From: JAZQLP01 sp045629205
GTDB taxonomy: Bacteria > Bacillota > Clostridia > Oscillospirales > UBA644
Reading direction: 5' to 3'
Assembly (NCBI GenBank): GCA_045629205.1
Contig: JAZQQT010000120.1
Location: forward strand, 1-27,822
Length of the DNA: 27,822 nt
A model generated the notes under the pieces. The model was not told the DNA's origin and made no database searches. It saw only the letters and a program-made list of their open reading frames with translations. Every line of letters begins with the position of its first letter. The stretch's first letter is position 1. Shown one piece after another: positions 14,079 to 23,096 of the stretch. A program made the position numbers and the translations under genes.

Positions 14079-16059
14079 AATCATAATTCGATTTTTTAGC
14101 AAGAGCAATAGCAAGCACAAGAACAACGATACTGAGGATTCCAGCCAATACCCAGCCGATCATTGATCTGTTGTTTATAAAGAATTCCCGCAAAGTATTT
14201 GTTTCGGATTGTTCCCCGGGTTGTACCGGTTCATCGGGTTCCTGCGGTTCTGCCGGATCATCGGGCTCTTGCGGTTCTGCCGGATCATCCGGTTGAGTCG
14301 GCTCATCCGGATCATCCTCTTCTCCGGGATCATCAGGTTCAGTAGGTTCATCCGTAATATCAGGTTGTTCTTCAACTGTAAAAGAAACCTCATAATACTT
14401 ATCTGATTCTCCGTCATTTGCGTGGACATAAAAAACAAACTGTCCGATTTCAGCCGGTGTGCCGATCAATGTTCCGTCATCAGCAAGTATCAATCCTGTT
14501 TTATCAAATTCTCCGACTTTATTTACATCGGTAAAAATTACGTATGAATAATCACCGGTATCAAACTTATAATAATATTCCCGATTGACAATACCTGAAT
14601 CTATGTTTATCTGTTCAAAAGAAATTTCCGGCTCGGGCTGTTTTTCAGGCTCGTTAATCTTCTCGGAGATAACCAGCGTATACGTTTTTTCATCCTTTAT
14701 TTCACCGTTAAGTTTTGCGACAACCGTAAACTTATATTTACCGGCTTCAGTCGGCGTTCCTTTCAGCGTTCCCGCAGTTGAAAGAGACAGCCCGGGAATA
14801 GGATTCGCATTGTCTTTAAAATACAGTTTTGCATCCGTTCCCTTATAACGGATATAATCCTTGTATGATTCGCCTACTTTTCCGCCGTCAAGTTTTGACG
14901 TTACAATTTCTATCGTTTCTGCAACATCAATCTTGCTGACGACAACTTTCCATACGTTGCTGTTTTTCTTATTCCCTTTATCTGTTGATACACAGCAAAA
15001 ATAATAATATTCACCAGGTTCGGATTCTTTTACGGAATAAATTGTCCCGGTCGCACCGTCTATCGGCTTTCCGTCACCGGTTTTTCCTGTAGATGTTTTA
15101 TACCACACATAGCTCAGCTTTGATCCGTCATCAACGCTTGCCGAGCATTCGATTTTGAGTTCTTTATTCTGTTCAACATCATGAGAGTCTGCCGATATTT
15201 CAGCAACAGGTATTCCGGAAGGAGCCGGCGGATCGGGTTCTTTTTCCGCCACTTTTACTGTCCATACATCGGAATCAAGACTTGCGTTTTCGGTTGATAC
15301 TCTGCAAAAATAATAAACAGTTCCGACAGAAGTCGGTTTAACCGATAATTTGCTGTCTGTCTCGCCCGAAATAGGTGAACCGTCATCGGTCTTACCGTTT
15401 TTTGAAGAATACCACTGATAAGACAGCGATGAACCATCCGAAACAGAAGCCGAACAGGTAAGTTTTGCGGTTTCACCGAGTTTGATTTCCGTATCACCCG
15501 AAACGGAAGCACTGATCTCTACCTGCTGAGATTGCTGTTTTACGGTTATTTTTGATTGAGAAACAGAATATTGAACATTGCAGGCAATACCGTTTTTTGT
15601 ATAATTATTACCTTCGGTATCGTTTTTGATTCCCATAGTGATATCGCCATTCGCATCACTGTCTACAGAACATTGAATCGAAAACAAATCCAATGAAGAA
15701 GATGAAGAATATCCGTCTTCCGGATCGGCATCTGACAAAAAGCAGAGTGTTGAAGATGTAAAACTACACGAAGTCGCGCCGAGAGCATCCATAACACCGC
15801 CGAGAACCTTTCCGGATTTGTTTACATAAGTCAACCCATCGGGAATACTCATTTGTATTCTGATTGCCATAAGGCTTTGAACAGAGCCGATGGAAACAGT
15901 GTAGGTTACAATATCCCCCGGTTTAACTTCGGTCTTATCCGCTCTGACAGTCACCTTTAATGTTTGGGGCGTTTCCGCTGAAAGTGAAAAAGAAAACAAC
16001 GAAAATACCAAAAACAAAGCTACAGTAACCGAAAGAAATCTTTTAGTGAAAAGATTCAC
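14077..16059 (-). CDS. Secreted surface protein: cohesin-like domain, Ig-like domains, C-terminal anchor
   Basis: A 660-residue exported protein. It has a signal peptide (1-28); an N-terminal beta-domain (about 33-175) with VKPGDIVTYTVSIGSVQ and a SIPDGLTYV strand, resembling cohesin/CBM-type folds; two Ig-like modules (about 178-272 and 283-376), each with a Y-x-WY and a Y-Y-F-C pattern; two putative-Ig (He_PIG-like) modules (about 380-465 and 480-563), each with a GTLxGTPxExG turn; an acidic Pro/Glu/Asp linker (566-615) with a 9-residue repeat; a membrane helix (633-654); and a short KKSNYD tail. There is no LPXTG, so it is held by the helix. The start is GTG 16059, set by GGAGG 7 nt upstream. 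It lies 17 nt after htpG in an apparent operon. The role is unknown; adhesion or scaffolding is a guess. Confidence 0.85.
   Translation of the reverse strand: MNLFTKRFLSVTVALFLVFSLFSFSLSAETPQTLKVTVRADKTEVKPGDIVTYTVSIGSVQSLMAIRIQMSIPDGLTYVNKSGKVLGGVMDALGATSCSFTSSTLCFLSDADPEDGYSSSSSLDLFSIQCSVDSDANGDITMGIKNDTEGNNYTKNGIACNVQYSVSQSKITVKQQSQQVEISASVSGDTEIKLGETAKLTCSASVSDGSSLSYQWYSSKNGKTDDGSPISGETDSKLSVKPTSVGTVYYFCRVSTENASLDSDVWTVKVAEKEPDPPAPSGIPVAEISADSHDVEQNKELKIECSASVDDGSKLSYVWYKTSTGKTGDGKPIDGATGTIYSVKESEPGEYYYFCCVSTDKGNKKNSNVWKVVVSKIDVAETIEIVTSKLDGGKVGESYKDYIRYKGTDAKLYFKDNANPIPGLSLSTAGTLKGTPTEAGKYKFTVVAKLNGEIKDEKTYTLVISEKINEPEKQPEPEISFEQINIDSGIVNREYYYKFDTGDYSYVIFTDVNKVGEFDKTGLILADDGTLIGTPAEIGQFVFYVHANDGESDKYYEVSFTVEEQPDITDEPTEPDDPGEEDDPDEPTQPDDPAEPQEPDDPAEPQEPDEPVQPGEQSETNTLREFFINNRSMIGWVLAGILSIVVLVLAIALAKKSNYD
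14233..14286 (-). repeat. Two 27-bp in-frame repeats in the acidic linker
   Basis: These encode DPAEPQEPD twice in a row (residues 592-609 of the surface protein), flanked by related but degenerate EP/DP units. This is a low-complexity wall-spanning linker. Confidence 0.8.
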
Positions 16060-16076
16060 AGAATAACCTCCGTAAA

Positions 16077-17987
16077 TTATATTCTTTCAAGCAATCCTAT
16101 GCTGTTATCAAGAAAATCAGATAATTCATCGGCAGTAAGCTGACGCTGTCCGAGTAGGGCAAGAGTATAAATCTGCTTTGCGACTGCTTTAGACACATCC
16201 GTGTCGAATCCGTCCTGTTTTGACAGTCTGTCGATAAGAGCGTTTGACGAGTTGAGAACAAGGGTTGATTCTTCCTGAAGGGGATTCGTTCCCGTTCCGT
16301 CAGGAGAATACATCGAATAAAATTTCATCATCTCGTTAAATCTGCGGGACTCTTCGGAAATATTAAGGACTGCCGGTATTTTTTTGTCTTTAAGAGCAAC
16401 AAGGGAGACCGTAAGTTTATCGTTGCCGGAAATCTCTTTGAAAAGTTTTTCGAGATCTTCCGAGGTTTTTGCCTCACCGTCGGTGTCTTTTATTGCATCG
16501 GTATTTGCGTCTATACGCATGAATTTAACATTCTTCTCTGTATTTTCAAGCATAGAGATAAACTGATTATCCATAAGTTTATCGAGGATGATAATCTTTT
16601 TATCCGCAGCCTTGAACATATTGACATAAACAGCCTGACGCGTAACGTCGCTTGCATAAAACACCTTTTTGACTTCGTCTTTGCCGTCTTTTTTTTCTTC
16701 GTCGATATCTGCCGTAACAAGATACTCGTTAAGAGTAACCCAATCCCCATCGACTGTTTTATACAAAAGCGAACTTTTTACTCTGTCGTAGAATTTTGAA
16801 TCACGCATACATGCGTATTCTATAAACGGCATTATATCGTCATAAATTTTTTCAAGAGCGTCACGGTCGGTGTTGAACATCGAATTGATTTTATCGCAAA
16901 CTTTTTTTACGATATGATCGGAAAGCTTTTTAACGTATGTATTTGACTGAAGATAACTTCTTGAAACGTTAAGAGGCAGTTCCGGGCAATCGAGAACTCC
17001 TTTGAGCATCAAAAGATAATCGGGAATTACTTCCTTGATATTATCAGCAACAAAAACACGGTTATAATACAGCTTAACCTGACCTTCTATGCTCTCATAT
17101 TCATGATTGATTTTCGGGAAATAAAGAATACCTTTAAAATTAAGCGGATAGTCAGCGTTGATATGAATATGGAAAAGAGGCTTTTTGTAATCGAAGAATA
17201 CTTTTTTGTAGAACTCTTCATACTCTTCATCAGTGCACTGATTGGGAGCTTTCAGCCACAGCGGTTCATCCGCGTTGATTCTGACAGGCTGCAGATCTTC
17301 TTTTGTATCTTCTTTCTTTTCTTCGGTTTTTTTGACTTCATCAAGGAAAAGCGGAACCGGAATAAACGAGCAGTATTTGCTGAGTATCTCTTCGATTTTT
17401 GATTTATTCAGATATTCACGTTCACCTTCTGCAACATGAAGGATAATATCAGATCCTCGGCCGGAGCGCTCCCCTGCTTCCAGATTGTATTCTCCGTCAT
17501 CCGAACATACCCAATGAACGGCAGGTGCATCGAGATATGATTTTGTAATAATCTCGACGGTATCGGCAATCATAAACGCCGAATAGAAACCGAGACCGAA
17601 ATGACCGATAATGCCGTCGACTGCTGATTCACGGCGGCTGCCGTCCGCATTCTTTTCCTCGGATTTTCCTTCATATTTTTGAATAAAATCCAAAGCGCCC
17701 GACAAAGCAATCTGATTGATGTATTTATCAACTTCGGATTCACTCATACCGATACCGTTATCGGAAACCGTAATTGTGTTTGCATCTTTATCCAAGATAA
17801 CGGTGATTTTGAAATCGTCATCGATTCCCGTTGCCTCGCCGATGGCAGACAAATGTTTTAATTTTACAACAGCATCGGACGCGTTTGAAACGAGTTCGCG
17901 CATAAAAATATCTTTATCGGAATAAAGCCATTTCTTAATTACAGGGAAAATATGTTGAGTCTGGACGGAAATTTCACCTTTTGACAT
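16077..17987 (-). CDS. htpG: Molecular chaperone HtpG (Hsp90)
   Basis: A 636-residue bacterial Hsp90. The GHKL ATPase domain shows Glu31, Asn35 and Asp38 in MRELVSNASDA, the VSDNGIGM motif and GHFGLGFYSAF; middle and C-terminal dimerisation domains follow to the end. The length is normal. There is a charged linker rich in Lys/Glu around 215-230. AAAGGAGTG lies 7 nt before ATG 17987. It starts 14 nt after the stop of the CPBP protease gene and runs 17 nt into the surface-protein gene, so all three are probably co-transcribed. The family assignment is near certain; why a folding chaperone sits with a membrane protease and an exported protein is not known. Confidence 0.97.
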   Translation of the reverse strand: MSKGEISVQTQHIFPVIKKWLYSDKDIFMRELVSNASDAVVKLKHLSAIGEATGIDDDFKITVILDKDANTITVSDNGIGMSESEVDKYINQIALSGALDFIQKYEGKSEEKNADGSRRESAVDGIIGHFGLGFYSAFMIADTVEIITKSYLDAPAVHWVCSDDGEYNLEAGERSGRGSDIILHVAEGEREYLNKSKIEEILSKYCSFIPVPLFLDEVKKTEEKKEDTKEDLQPVRINADEPLWLKAPNQCTDEEYEEFYKKVFFDYKKPLFHIHINADYPLNFKGILYFPKINHEYESIEGQVKLYYNRVFVADNIKEVIPDYLLMLKGVLDCPELPLNVSRSYLQSNTYVKKLSDHIVKKVCDKINSMFNTDRDALEKIYDDIMPFIEYACMRDSKFYDRVKSSLLYKTVDGDWVTLNEYLVTADIDEEKKDGKDEVKKVFYASDVTRQAVYVNMFKAADKKIIILDKLMDNQFISMLENTEKNVKFMRIDANTDAIKDTDGEAKTSEDLEKLFKEISGNDKLTVSLVALKDKKIPAVLNISEESRRFNEMMKFYSMYSPDGTGTNPLQEESTLVLNSSNALIDRLSKQDGFDTDVSKAVAKQIYTLALLGQRQLTADELSDFLDNSIGLLERI

Positions 17988-18001
17988 AACCTGTCACTCC
18001 T

Positions 18002-18943
18002 TTATGAATTTATTGAAAGTGTATTAATAACAGTAAGAACTATATATATAACCGTAAACAGCCAGAAAAACGGGGCTTTGAAAACTTCTTTGATCCCCGC
18101 GCTGAACGGCAAAAGCGTTTTATGTTCAGGCAATTTGTATTTTTTCTTTGCCAAAAAAACCACCAATGCAATAATACCGCAAATACCTATAGCGGCGGTT
18201 GAAATCAAACCGGCAAAAATCAAATCTTTTTCGGGACACTGCTGCTGAATAATCAGTAAGATACAGGACAGGAAATTATTTGCAAAATGCATTGCGACGG
18301 ATAAGCCGTAATTCTTTGTGCGCGCAAAAACAAAAGCAAACGAAAGTCCGAGGACAAAGGCAAATGGAATCTGTTCCAAAGTTGCATGCATAAGTCCGAA
18401 AACGAAAGAGGAGACAAAGGCAGCAATTCCGAATCCATATCCCATTGTTGAACGCATAAATACATTCCGATATATAAATTCCTCACAAAAAGCAGGAAGA
18501 ATCGCAATCTCGAACACAAGGACGACTGCTTTCAGAGGTGTATCGATAAGAGGAACGGCATCATCAAATGTGGGCAGCTTAAACAATTCGACAAATAAGC
18601 CGACAATAACAGAAATTATCTTGCTGACAAGCAGAAATAAAGGAATAAAAACGAGATAGTCATCGCATTTTATTTCACAGACCTCAGCAGGAGTAAATGT
18701 TTTGAGATGCATCATTCTGAGAGGGATCAAAAATAAAAGCGCCGATAAAACAGGATAAAGAAACTGCGGAATTGCGAAACCCAGCCAAAAATCTCCGATT
18801 ACGGCAGCCGCATTCTTTGGCCCGTTTATAATCATTGCCGCATACGCAGGAGAACACGCAACAACCTGAACTACAGGCAGCAGGCATGCAAAACCGAAAA
18901 GTATGTTTATTTTACGGTTAAAACCTTTTGAAATGCCATCCAT
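18002..18943 (-). CDS. CPBP family intramembrane glutamic endopeptidase
   Basis: A 313-residue polytopic membrane protein of the CAAX prenyl protease/bacteriocin-processing (Abi) family. The catalytic motifs are in order: Glu154-Glu155-x3-Arg159 in CEEFIYR, His186 in FGLMHA, and His219-x3-Asn223 in HFANN, all within predicted helices. I chose ATG 18943, with AAAGGGTG about 5 nt upstream; earlier in-frame starts lack a ribosome binding site. A TATAAT-like box sits just upstream at about 18974, but a matching -35 was not clear. It is the first gene of the CPBP-htpG-surface protein cluster. Known relatives process or protect against bacteriocins and peptides; the substrate here is unknown. Confidence 0.9.
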   Translation of the reverse strand: MDGISKGFNRKINILFGFACLLPVVQVVACSPAYAAMIINGPKNAAAVIGDFWLGFAIPQFLYPVLSALLFLIPLRMMHLKTFTPAEVCEIKCDDYLVFIPLFLLVSKIISVIVGLFVELFKLPTFDDAVPLIDTPLKAVVLVFEIAILPAFCEEFIYRNVFMRSTMGYGFGIAAFVSSFVFGLMHATLEQIPFAFVLGLSFAFVFARTKNYGLSVAMHFANNFLSCILLIIQQQCPEKDLIFAGLISTAAIGICGIIALVVFLAKKKYKLPEHKTLLPFSAGIKEVFKAPFFWLFTVIYIVLTVINTLSINS

Positions 18944-19014
18944 ACAATCACCCTTTACAGTCATTTTATATATTATAGTATAGAATTGTGACAAAAGATA
19001 AGATTTTACAAAAT

Positions 19015-19042
19015 ACTGCGTCGGCTTATAAACCGACGCAGT
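19015..19042 (-). terminator. Terminator of the thuA-Gfo/Idh operon
   Basis: ACTGCGTCGG pairs with CCGACGCAGT around an 8-nt loop, 15 bp after the oxidoreductase stop. On the minus strand it is followed by ATTTTGTAAAA, a modest T-tract. Confidence 0.75.
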
Positions 19043-19057
19043 CTGTTTAAAAAAATA

Positions 19058-20158
19058 TCAGTCAAAATATCCTGTAGGAAGATTCGGATCCATCTGCGGC
19101 TGACGAACAAAAGACGATTCTATATCTATTCTTTTACCTTCAGAATAACTCTTCGTGAACGCATCCATAACTTCGAGAACATGGAACGTCTGTTTGTATG
19201 AACAACGCGGAAGTCTGCCGGTTTCGATTGCTTTTGCCATATCCGCAAGACCGAGCCCCCTGCTGTTTTCCGGATAATCAAATTCAGACTGATAATCGAT
19301 AACCTTTTGGTTTACGCCGTCATAGAATTTTATTTCACCGTCGAAACAGTTGGGGTCGGGAACATAAAGAGTGCCTTTTGTTCCGTAAACCTCAATATCG
19401 TGACTCCTCGCCTGATAAACATCAAATGTGGTCGTGATATTTGCGACTGCGCCGTTATCGAATTCAATTACACCGGTAAGATGAGTGGGCGCTTCCACGT
19501 CGATTATTTCACCATAATGAGGTTCGGAAGTAATGGTTCTTTTGGGAAAATTGATTTTTGCAACACCCATAACATTCTTTACTCTTCCGAACAAGTTAAT
19601 AAGCGCCGTAACATAATACGGACCCATATCCATCATCGGACCGCCGCCGCGTTTATAATAAAACTCGGGATCGGGGTGCCAATTTTCGTGACCATGACAA
19701 ACCATAGTGGCGTTTGCGCCGACTATTTCACCAATAACACCTGAGTCGATAATCTTACGGCATGTCTGAATGCCCGCACCGAGGAACGTATCGGGAGCAC
19801 CGCCGAGCATAAGTCCTTTGCTTTCGGCAAGAGCCACGAGCTCCATACCTTCTTCAAGTGTCGCACCGAGCGGTTTTTCGCTATAGACGTGTTTGCCTGC
19901 CAACAGAGCATTTTTTGACACGTCGAAATGTTCTGCCGGACGGGTAAGATTAAGAACGATATCTATATCTTTGTCTGCAAAAAGCTCATACATAGTATCG
20001 TATATTTTGGGAACATTATATTTTTCCTGCGCTCTTTCGGCTCTTTCGCGACGAAGATCGCAAACAGCCTCCAGTTGGATTTCTTTAAATAAACCGGTAA
20101 TATTTTCGAGATAAATACCGCTGATGTCGCCTACACCGACCATACCTATTTTTAACAT
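19058..20158 (-). CDS. Gfo/Idh/MocA family oxidoreductase
   Basis: A 366-residue NAD(P)-dependent sugar oxidoreductase. The N-terminal Rossmann fold shows GMVGVGDISG (5-14) and AVCDLRRERA; the diagnostic EKP motif is at 94-96 (SEKPLG); the C-terminal beta-sheet domain follows GGGPMMDMGPYY, where the His often found in the family is replaced by Tyr. The likely start is ATG 20158; a TTG two codons earlier also fits AAAGGA. It begins 15 nt after the ThuA-like gene. ThuA/ThuB pairs in rhizobia couple such an oxidoreductase to trehalose-type disaccharide oxidation, so a 3-keto-sugar pathway is a reasonable inference. The actual sugar is unknown. Confidence 0.92.
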   Translation of the reverse strand: MLKIGMVGVGDISGIYLENITGLFKEIQLEAVCDLRRERAERAQEKYNVPKIYDTMYELFADKDIDIVLNLTRPAEHFDVSKNALLAGKHVYSEKPLGATLEEGMELVALAESKGLMLGGAPDTFLGAGIQTCRKIIDSGVIGEIVGANATMVCHGHENWHPDPEFYYKRGGGPMMDMGPYYVTALINLFGRVKNVMGVAKINFPKRTITSEPHYGEIIDVEAPTHLTGVIEFDNGAVANITTTFDVYQARSHDIEVYGTKGTLYVPDPNCFDGEIKFYDGVNQKVIDYQSEFDYPENSRGLGLADMAKAIETGRLPRCSYKQTFHVLEVMDAFTKSYSEGKRIDIESSFVRQPQMDPNLPTGYFD

Positions 20159-20173
20159 AATCAAAATAATCCT

Positions 20174-20869
20174 TTACTTAATAAGTCCGTATTTAAATGC
20201 ATATTCTTTGCTTTCACCTGCCCATAGCATACCACGTTCCATAAGAACCTGCGCCGTCGGTGAATTATCAAATACGTTGTCATGATGACCGAGAGAATTA
20301 TAAAACACTCTGCCCGCGCCCCAGTATTTTGTCCATATAACAGGCATATCTATAGGTTTATTGAGTATATGACAGTCTTTAGCAACAGGGAAACGGGTTG
20401 TGGCGAGAACCTCAATAGCAGGATCGACATGAAGATAATACTGTTCGCTGCATACGGGGAAATCCTCAAGTCCTTCGACAATAGGACTCGAACCGCGGCG
20501 AATATTAACAACGTAATTTGTTCCGTCACCGCCCGGATGAGAAACCCATTGTCCTCCGGTCATAAATTGCCAATTCGTATCCTCACGAAATGCATCACAC
20601 ATACCCCCGTGACAACCGGCAAGTCCGACTGCAGCATCGGAAACCGCTCTGCAAACATTTTCACTGTATTCCCACGGTAACTGTCCGCCTGTCCAGCAAG
20701 GAACAATTAAATCAAGACTTGCGAGATAGTCATAATCATTTAAGGTTTCGAGGGTATCTGTTATACGGACTTCGTATCCGTTTTTTTGAAGGATACCTGC
20801 AAAACGAACCGAGACTTTTTCCGGCTCGTGTCCGTCCCAGCCACCCTGAAAAATCAATGCTTTTTTCAT
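20174..20869 (-). CDS. ThuA-like domain protein
   Basis: A 231-residue cytosolic protein of the ThuA family (class I glutamine amidotransferase-like fold). It starts KKALIFQGGWDGHEPE, with a conserved GLAGCHGGM turn at the nucleophile-elbow-like position and FMTGGQWVSHPG, then DMPVIWTKYWGAGRVFYNSLGHHD near the C-terminus, all typical of ThuA. GGAG lies 8 nt before ATG 20869. It has its own promoter, whose -35 overlaps the stop codon of the upstream beta-helix gene. It is co-transcribed with the Gfo/Idh gene. ThuA proteins act in catabolism of oxidised disaccharides in rhizobia; a similar role here is inferred from the pairing. Confidence 0.9.
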   Translation of the reverse strand: MKKALIFQGGWDGHEPEKVSVRFAGILQKNGYEVRITDTLETLNDYDYLASLDLIVPCWTGGQLPWEYSENVCRAVSDAAVGLAGCHGGMCDAFREDTNWQFMTGGQWVSHPGGDGTNYVVNIRRGSSPIVEGLEDFPVCSEQYYLHVDPAIEVLATTRFPVAKDCHILNKPIDMPVIWTKYWGAGRVFYNSLGHHDNVFDNSPTAQVLMERGMLWAGESKEYAFKYGLIK

Positions 20870-20896
20870 CTAATCATCTCCGGAACTTTTTATTTT

Positions 20897-20925
20897 ATTA
20901 TGTCATAATTTTCGTCTTAAGTCAA
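20897..20925 (-). promoter_or_regulatory. Promoter of thuA-Gfo/Idh
   Basis: The minus-strand -35 TTGACT (20920-20925) and -10 CATAAT (20897-20902) have a 17-bp spacer. The -35 covers the stop codon of the beta-helix gene upstream, and no terminator separates the two, so read-through is also likely. The stretch TATGACATAAT resembles the promoter of the beta-helix lipoprotein A. Confidence 0.72.
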
Positions 20926-23000
20926 TATGAAAATCTGTATAAAGGATCGTTAATCTGAGCGAGGACGTCGGTATCTCTGAAAGAGTTATGACAGCCCACA
21001 TCGTAAATATCCCAGACGACAAAACCATCAATATCAAATAACGGAGAATTTTCGAGAAGAGAAAAATCACCTTTGAACGGGTCTTTGAAAAGAGGATTCT
21101 CATCATAATATTCATTTTTATGGAACGACTGATCTTTATATGTTTTCGTGTAATCAAAGAACAGATTATCAGATTCGGTTATTGCTACGGGATTATTAAC
21201 CTCAAAACCTCCGTCATAAATCAAGTCGGAATCCGCATTATCCGAACACAAAACATTATGATCGACAAGCAAATCTTCCTCTTTCCAGAAAAGAGCACTG
21301 TTGTCGCTGCCACAGCCGAATATGGTCTCACTGAAAGCACATATATTGTTTCTGAAAATAGTATTTTTTGTTATGAAAGCCATACTGACGACCCGTGACG
21401 ATGCATTGAAAAACAGATTCTGTTCTATATCAACGTGTGAGGAAGGAGTATCAATATAAAGGCAACAGCCTTGATACCCTCCGGGGCCGGAATAACAGGT
21501 GCAATCGTGGACAACGTTATTCTTTATCTCAACGGATGTATGATATCCGTAAGAATATATACCGCCGAGGTCGGAAAGAGTATTCTGACCGATATCGTAA
21601 ACATAATTATTGAGTATTTTTACGGAAGAACCGACGTCCGGATCTGCAAAATAATTACCTGCCCCGTTGGCCTCATCGTTTGCGAGTATGCCGTCGTAAT
21701 AACCGTCGTGAACAGTATTGTTTTTTATGACGGTATTGTAAGTTTCGTTTACACAAATACCTATTGCATAACCGTTGTAACGGCCGAACGATTCCACAAG
21801 ATTGTTTTCTATTGTCAGGTTATTACTGAACGTACATTCACTGTCCCAGTTATTATCGGAAGCGGCTATTCCGGAAACGCCGGTCTGACAAATATGAGAA
21901 TTAATAACAGAACAGTCGGAACACGCCATATGCAGACCTATTGCCGTAGCTCCGACATTACGGACCACACAACTATCAACGGTAATATTACTGCAATTTT
22001 TGAAAAATAAGGCAGCATGATTAACCTGTGACGGAGCAAAAGGACCGCATGCATTTTCATAATCGAAATCCGTTCCCATGAAGGTAAGCCCGACAAAAGA
22101 TACATCGGAAAGATTATCAGCTCGAACAATGTAATTGAGACATCCACGATAAATTTCCGCGCTTTCGAAGGTTTCACCTTCCTGAGGAATATAATAAACC
22201 TTCTTTTCGGTTCTGTCGAGATACCATTCACCCGGTTCGTTTAATGCTTCACGGACGTTTGTAAACCAATATCTCTCGTTCCTTTCAAGTCCGAAAAGAG
22301 TTCCGTAGTCAAACTCAATTTCTCCGGTTGAGACATCAAGTGAACGGATATGCATAACATCTTCGGTCCAACCTCTCGCAATTATATGCACAAGAACGCT
22401 TTCGAGAGAATAAAAATCAATCAAATCCTCCGGATTACCGAATGCAGACCACGGCTGAGATGCGCCGACACCTACGGAAGACGGCCCGTCGGCAGCAAAC
22501 AAATAATCTTCTTCCGGATACCGGGATACCTGAAGATGACGTTCATTATTATAAAGAGTATAAAAATCCGGATCATCAGAAACATCGGCAACCCATGCAG
22601 TAATGCCGTTTATTTCCGTCGTTTCCCATCCGGTCACATATTTTCCGGCAAAAATCTCGACCGTTTCATTATCATACGCGCGATAAGAAACATTCCGTCT
22701 GTCGGTATCATCAAATCTGATGATTTCAGAAATTTCATATCTGCCGCCGCGAAACCAGACGTTAATCTGTTCTTCTCCGGAAATATGTTTGACTTTTTCT
22801 TTTGCCGCGGCAAAAGTTGCCAAAGGCGCATCTATAGTGCCGGCAGCCGAATCATCGCCGTCGACAGAAACGAAGATATCGTTTTCACCTATCGATGCCG
22901 GAGCGGAAGCAACAGTTTTTTCGCTTTCCGAATACACGGCAACGGCAATAAAAGAAAATATCATTACAGCAACAAGAAAAAAGGATATTGACTTTTTCAT
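20922..23000 (-). CDS. Secreted right-handed beta-helix protein C (GH141-like candidate)
   Basis: A 692-residue exported protein. It has a Sec signal peptide (about 1-25), then IFVSVDGDDSAAGTIDAPLATF, the opening of beta-helix glycan-active proteins, then a GEWYLDRTEKKVYYIP segment (257-272), then many NN/V-x-x-C coil repeats from about 295 to 560. Asp477 (SDLGGIYS) and Asp517 (LYIDT) lie 40 residues apart, on neighbouring coils. Such a pair resembles the catalytic Asp residues reported for GH141 fucosidase/xylanase proteins, so glycosidase activity is plausible but unproven. There is no lipobox, unlike its two upstream relatives. GAGG lies 6 nt before ATG 23000; a GTG at 23012 would overlap that ribosome binding site. 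Confidence 0.82.
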   Translation of the reverse strand: MKKSISFFLVAVMIFSFIAVAVYSESEKTVASAPASIGENDIFVSVDGDDSAAGTIDAPLATFAAAKEKVKHISGEEQINVWFRGGRYEISEIIRFDDTDRRNVSYRAYDNETVEIFAGKYVTGWETTEINGITAWVADVSDDPDFYTLYNNERHLQVSRYPEEDYLFAADGPSSVGVGASQPWSAFGNPEDLIDFYSLESVLVHIIARGWTEDVMHIRSLDVSTGEIEFDYGTLFGLERNERYWFTNVREALNEPGEWYLDRTEKKVYYIPQEGETFESAEIYRGCLNYIVRADNLSDVSFVGLTFMGTDFDYENACGPFAPSQVNHAALFFKNCSNITVDSCVVRNVGATAIGLHMACSDCSVINSHICQTGVSGIAASDNNWDSECTFSNNLTIENNLVESFGRYNGYAIGICVNETYNTVIKNNTVHDGYYDGILANDEANGAGNYFADPDVGSSVKILNNYVYDIGQNTLSDLGGIYSYGYHTSVEIKNNVVHDCTCYSGPGGYQGCCLYIDTPSSHVDIEQNLFFNASSRVVSMAFITKNTIFRNNICAFSETIFGCGSDNSALFWKEEDLLVDHNVLCSDNADSDLIYDGGFEVNNPVAITESDNLFFDYTKTYKDQSFHKNEYYDENPLFKDPFKGDFSLLENSPLFDIDGFVVWDIYDVGCHNSFRDTDVLAQINDPLYRFSY

Positions 23001-23028
23001 AATATACCTCACTGAGTAATTTTACGGT

Positions 23029-23057
23029 ATTATACCATAACAACATATTAAAAGCAA
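23029..23057 (-). promoter_or_regulatory. Promoter of beta-helix gene C
   Basis: The minus-strand -35 TTGCTT (23052-23057) and -10 TATAAT (23029-23034) are separated by 17 bp, directly after the terminator of the upstream lipoprotein gene. Confidence 0.7.
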
Positions 23058-23058
23058 G

Positions 23059-23081
23059 AAAAAAGCGGAGAAAAACTCCGC
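23059..23081 (-). terminator. Terminator of beta-helix lipoprotein gene A
   Basis: On the minus strand GCGGAG-TTTTT-CTCCGC is followed by TTTTTTCTT, 15 bp after the gene's stop. The stem sequence is similar to that of the terminator after gene B. Confidence 0.88.
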
Positions 23082-23096
23082 CGTAATAAATTATTG

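Noticed and set aside
14233..14345. Short repeats as a CRISPR or phase-variable tract
   Set aside because: They are in-frame Pro/Glu/Asp linker codons with no spacers and no pure short-unit tract.
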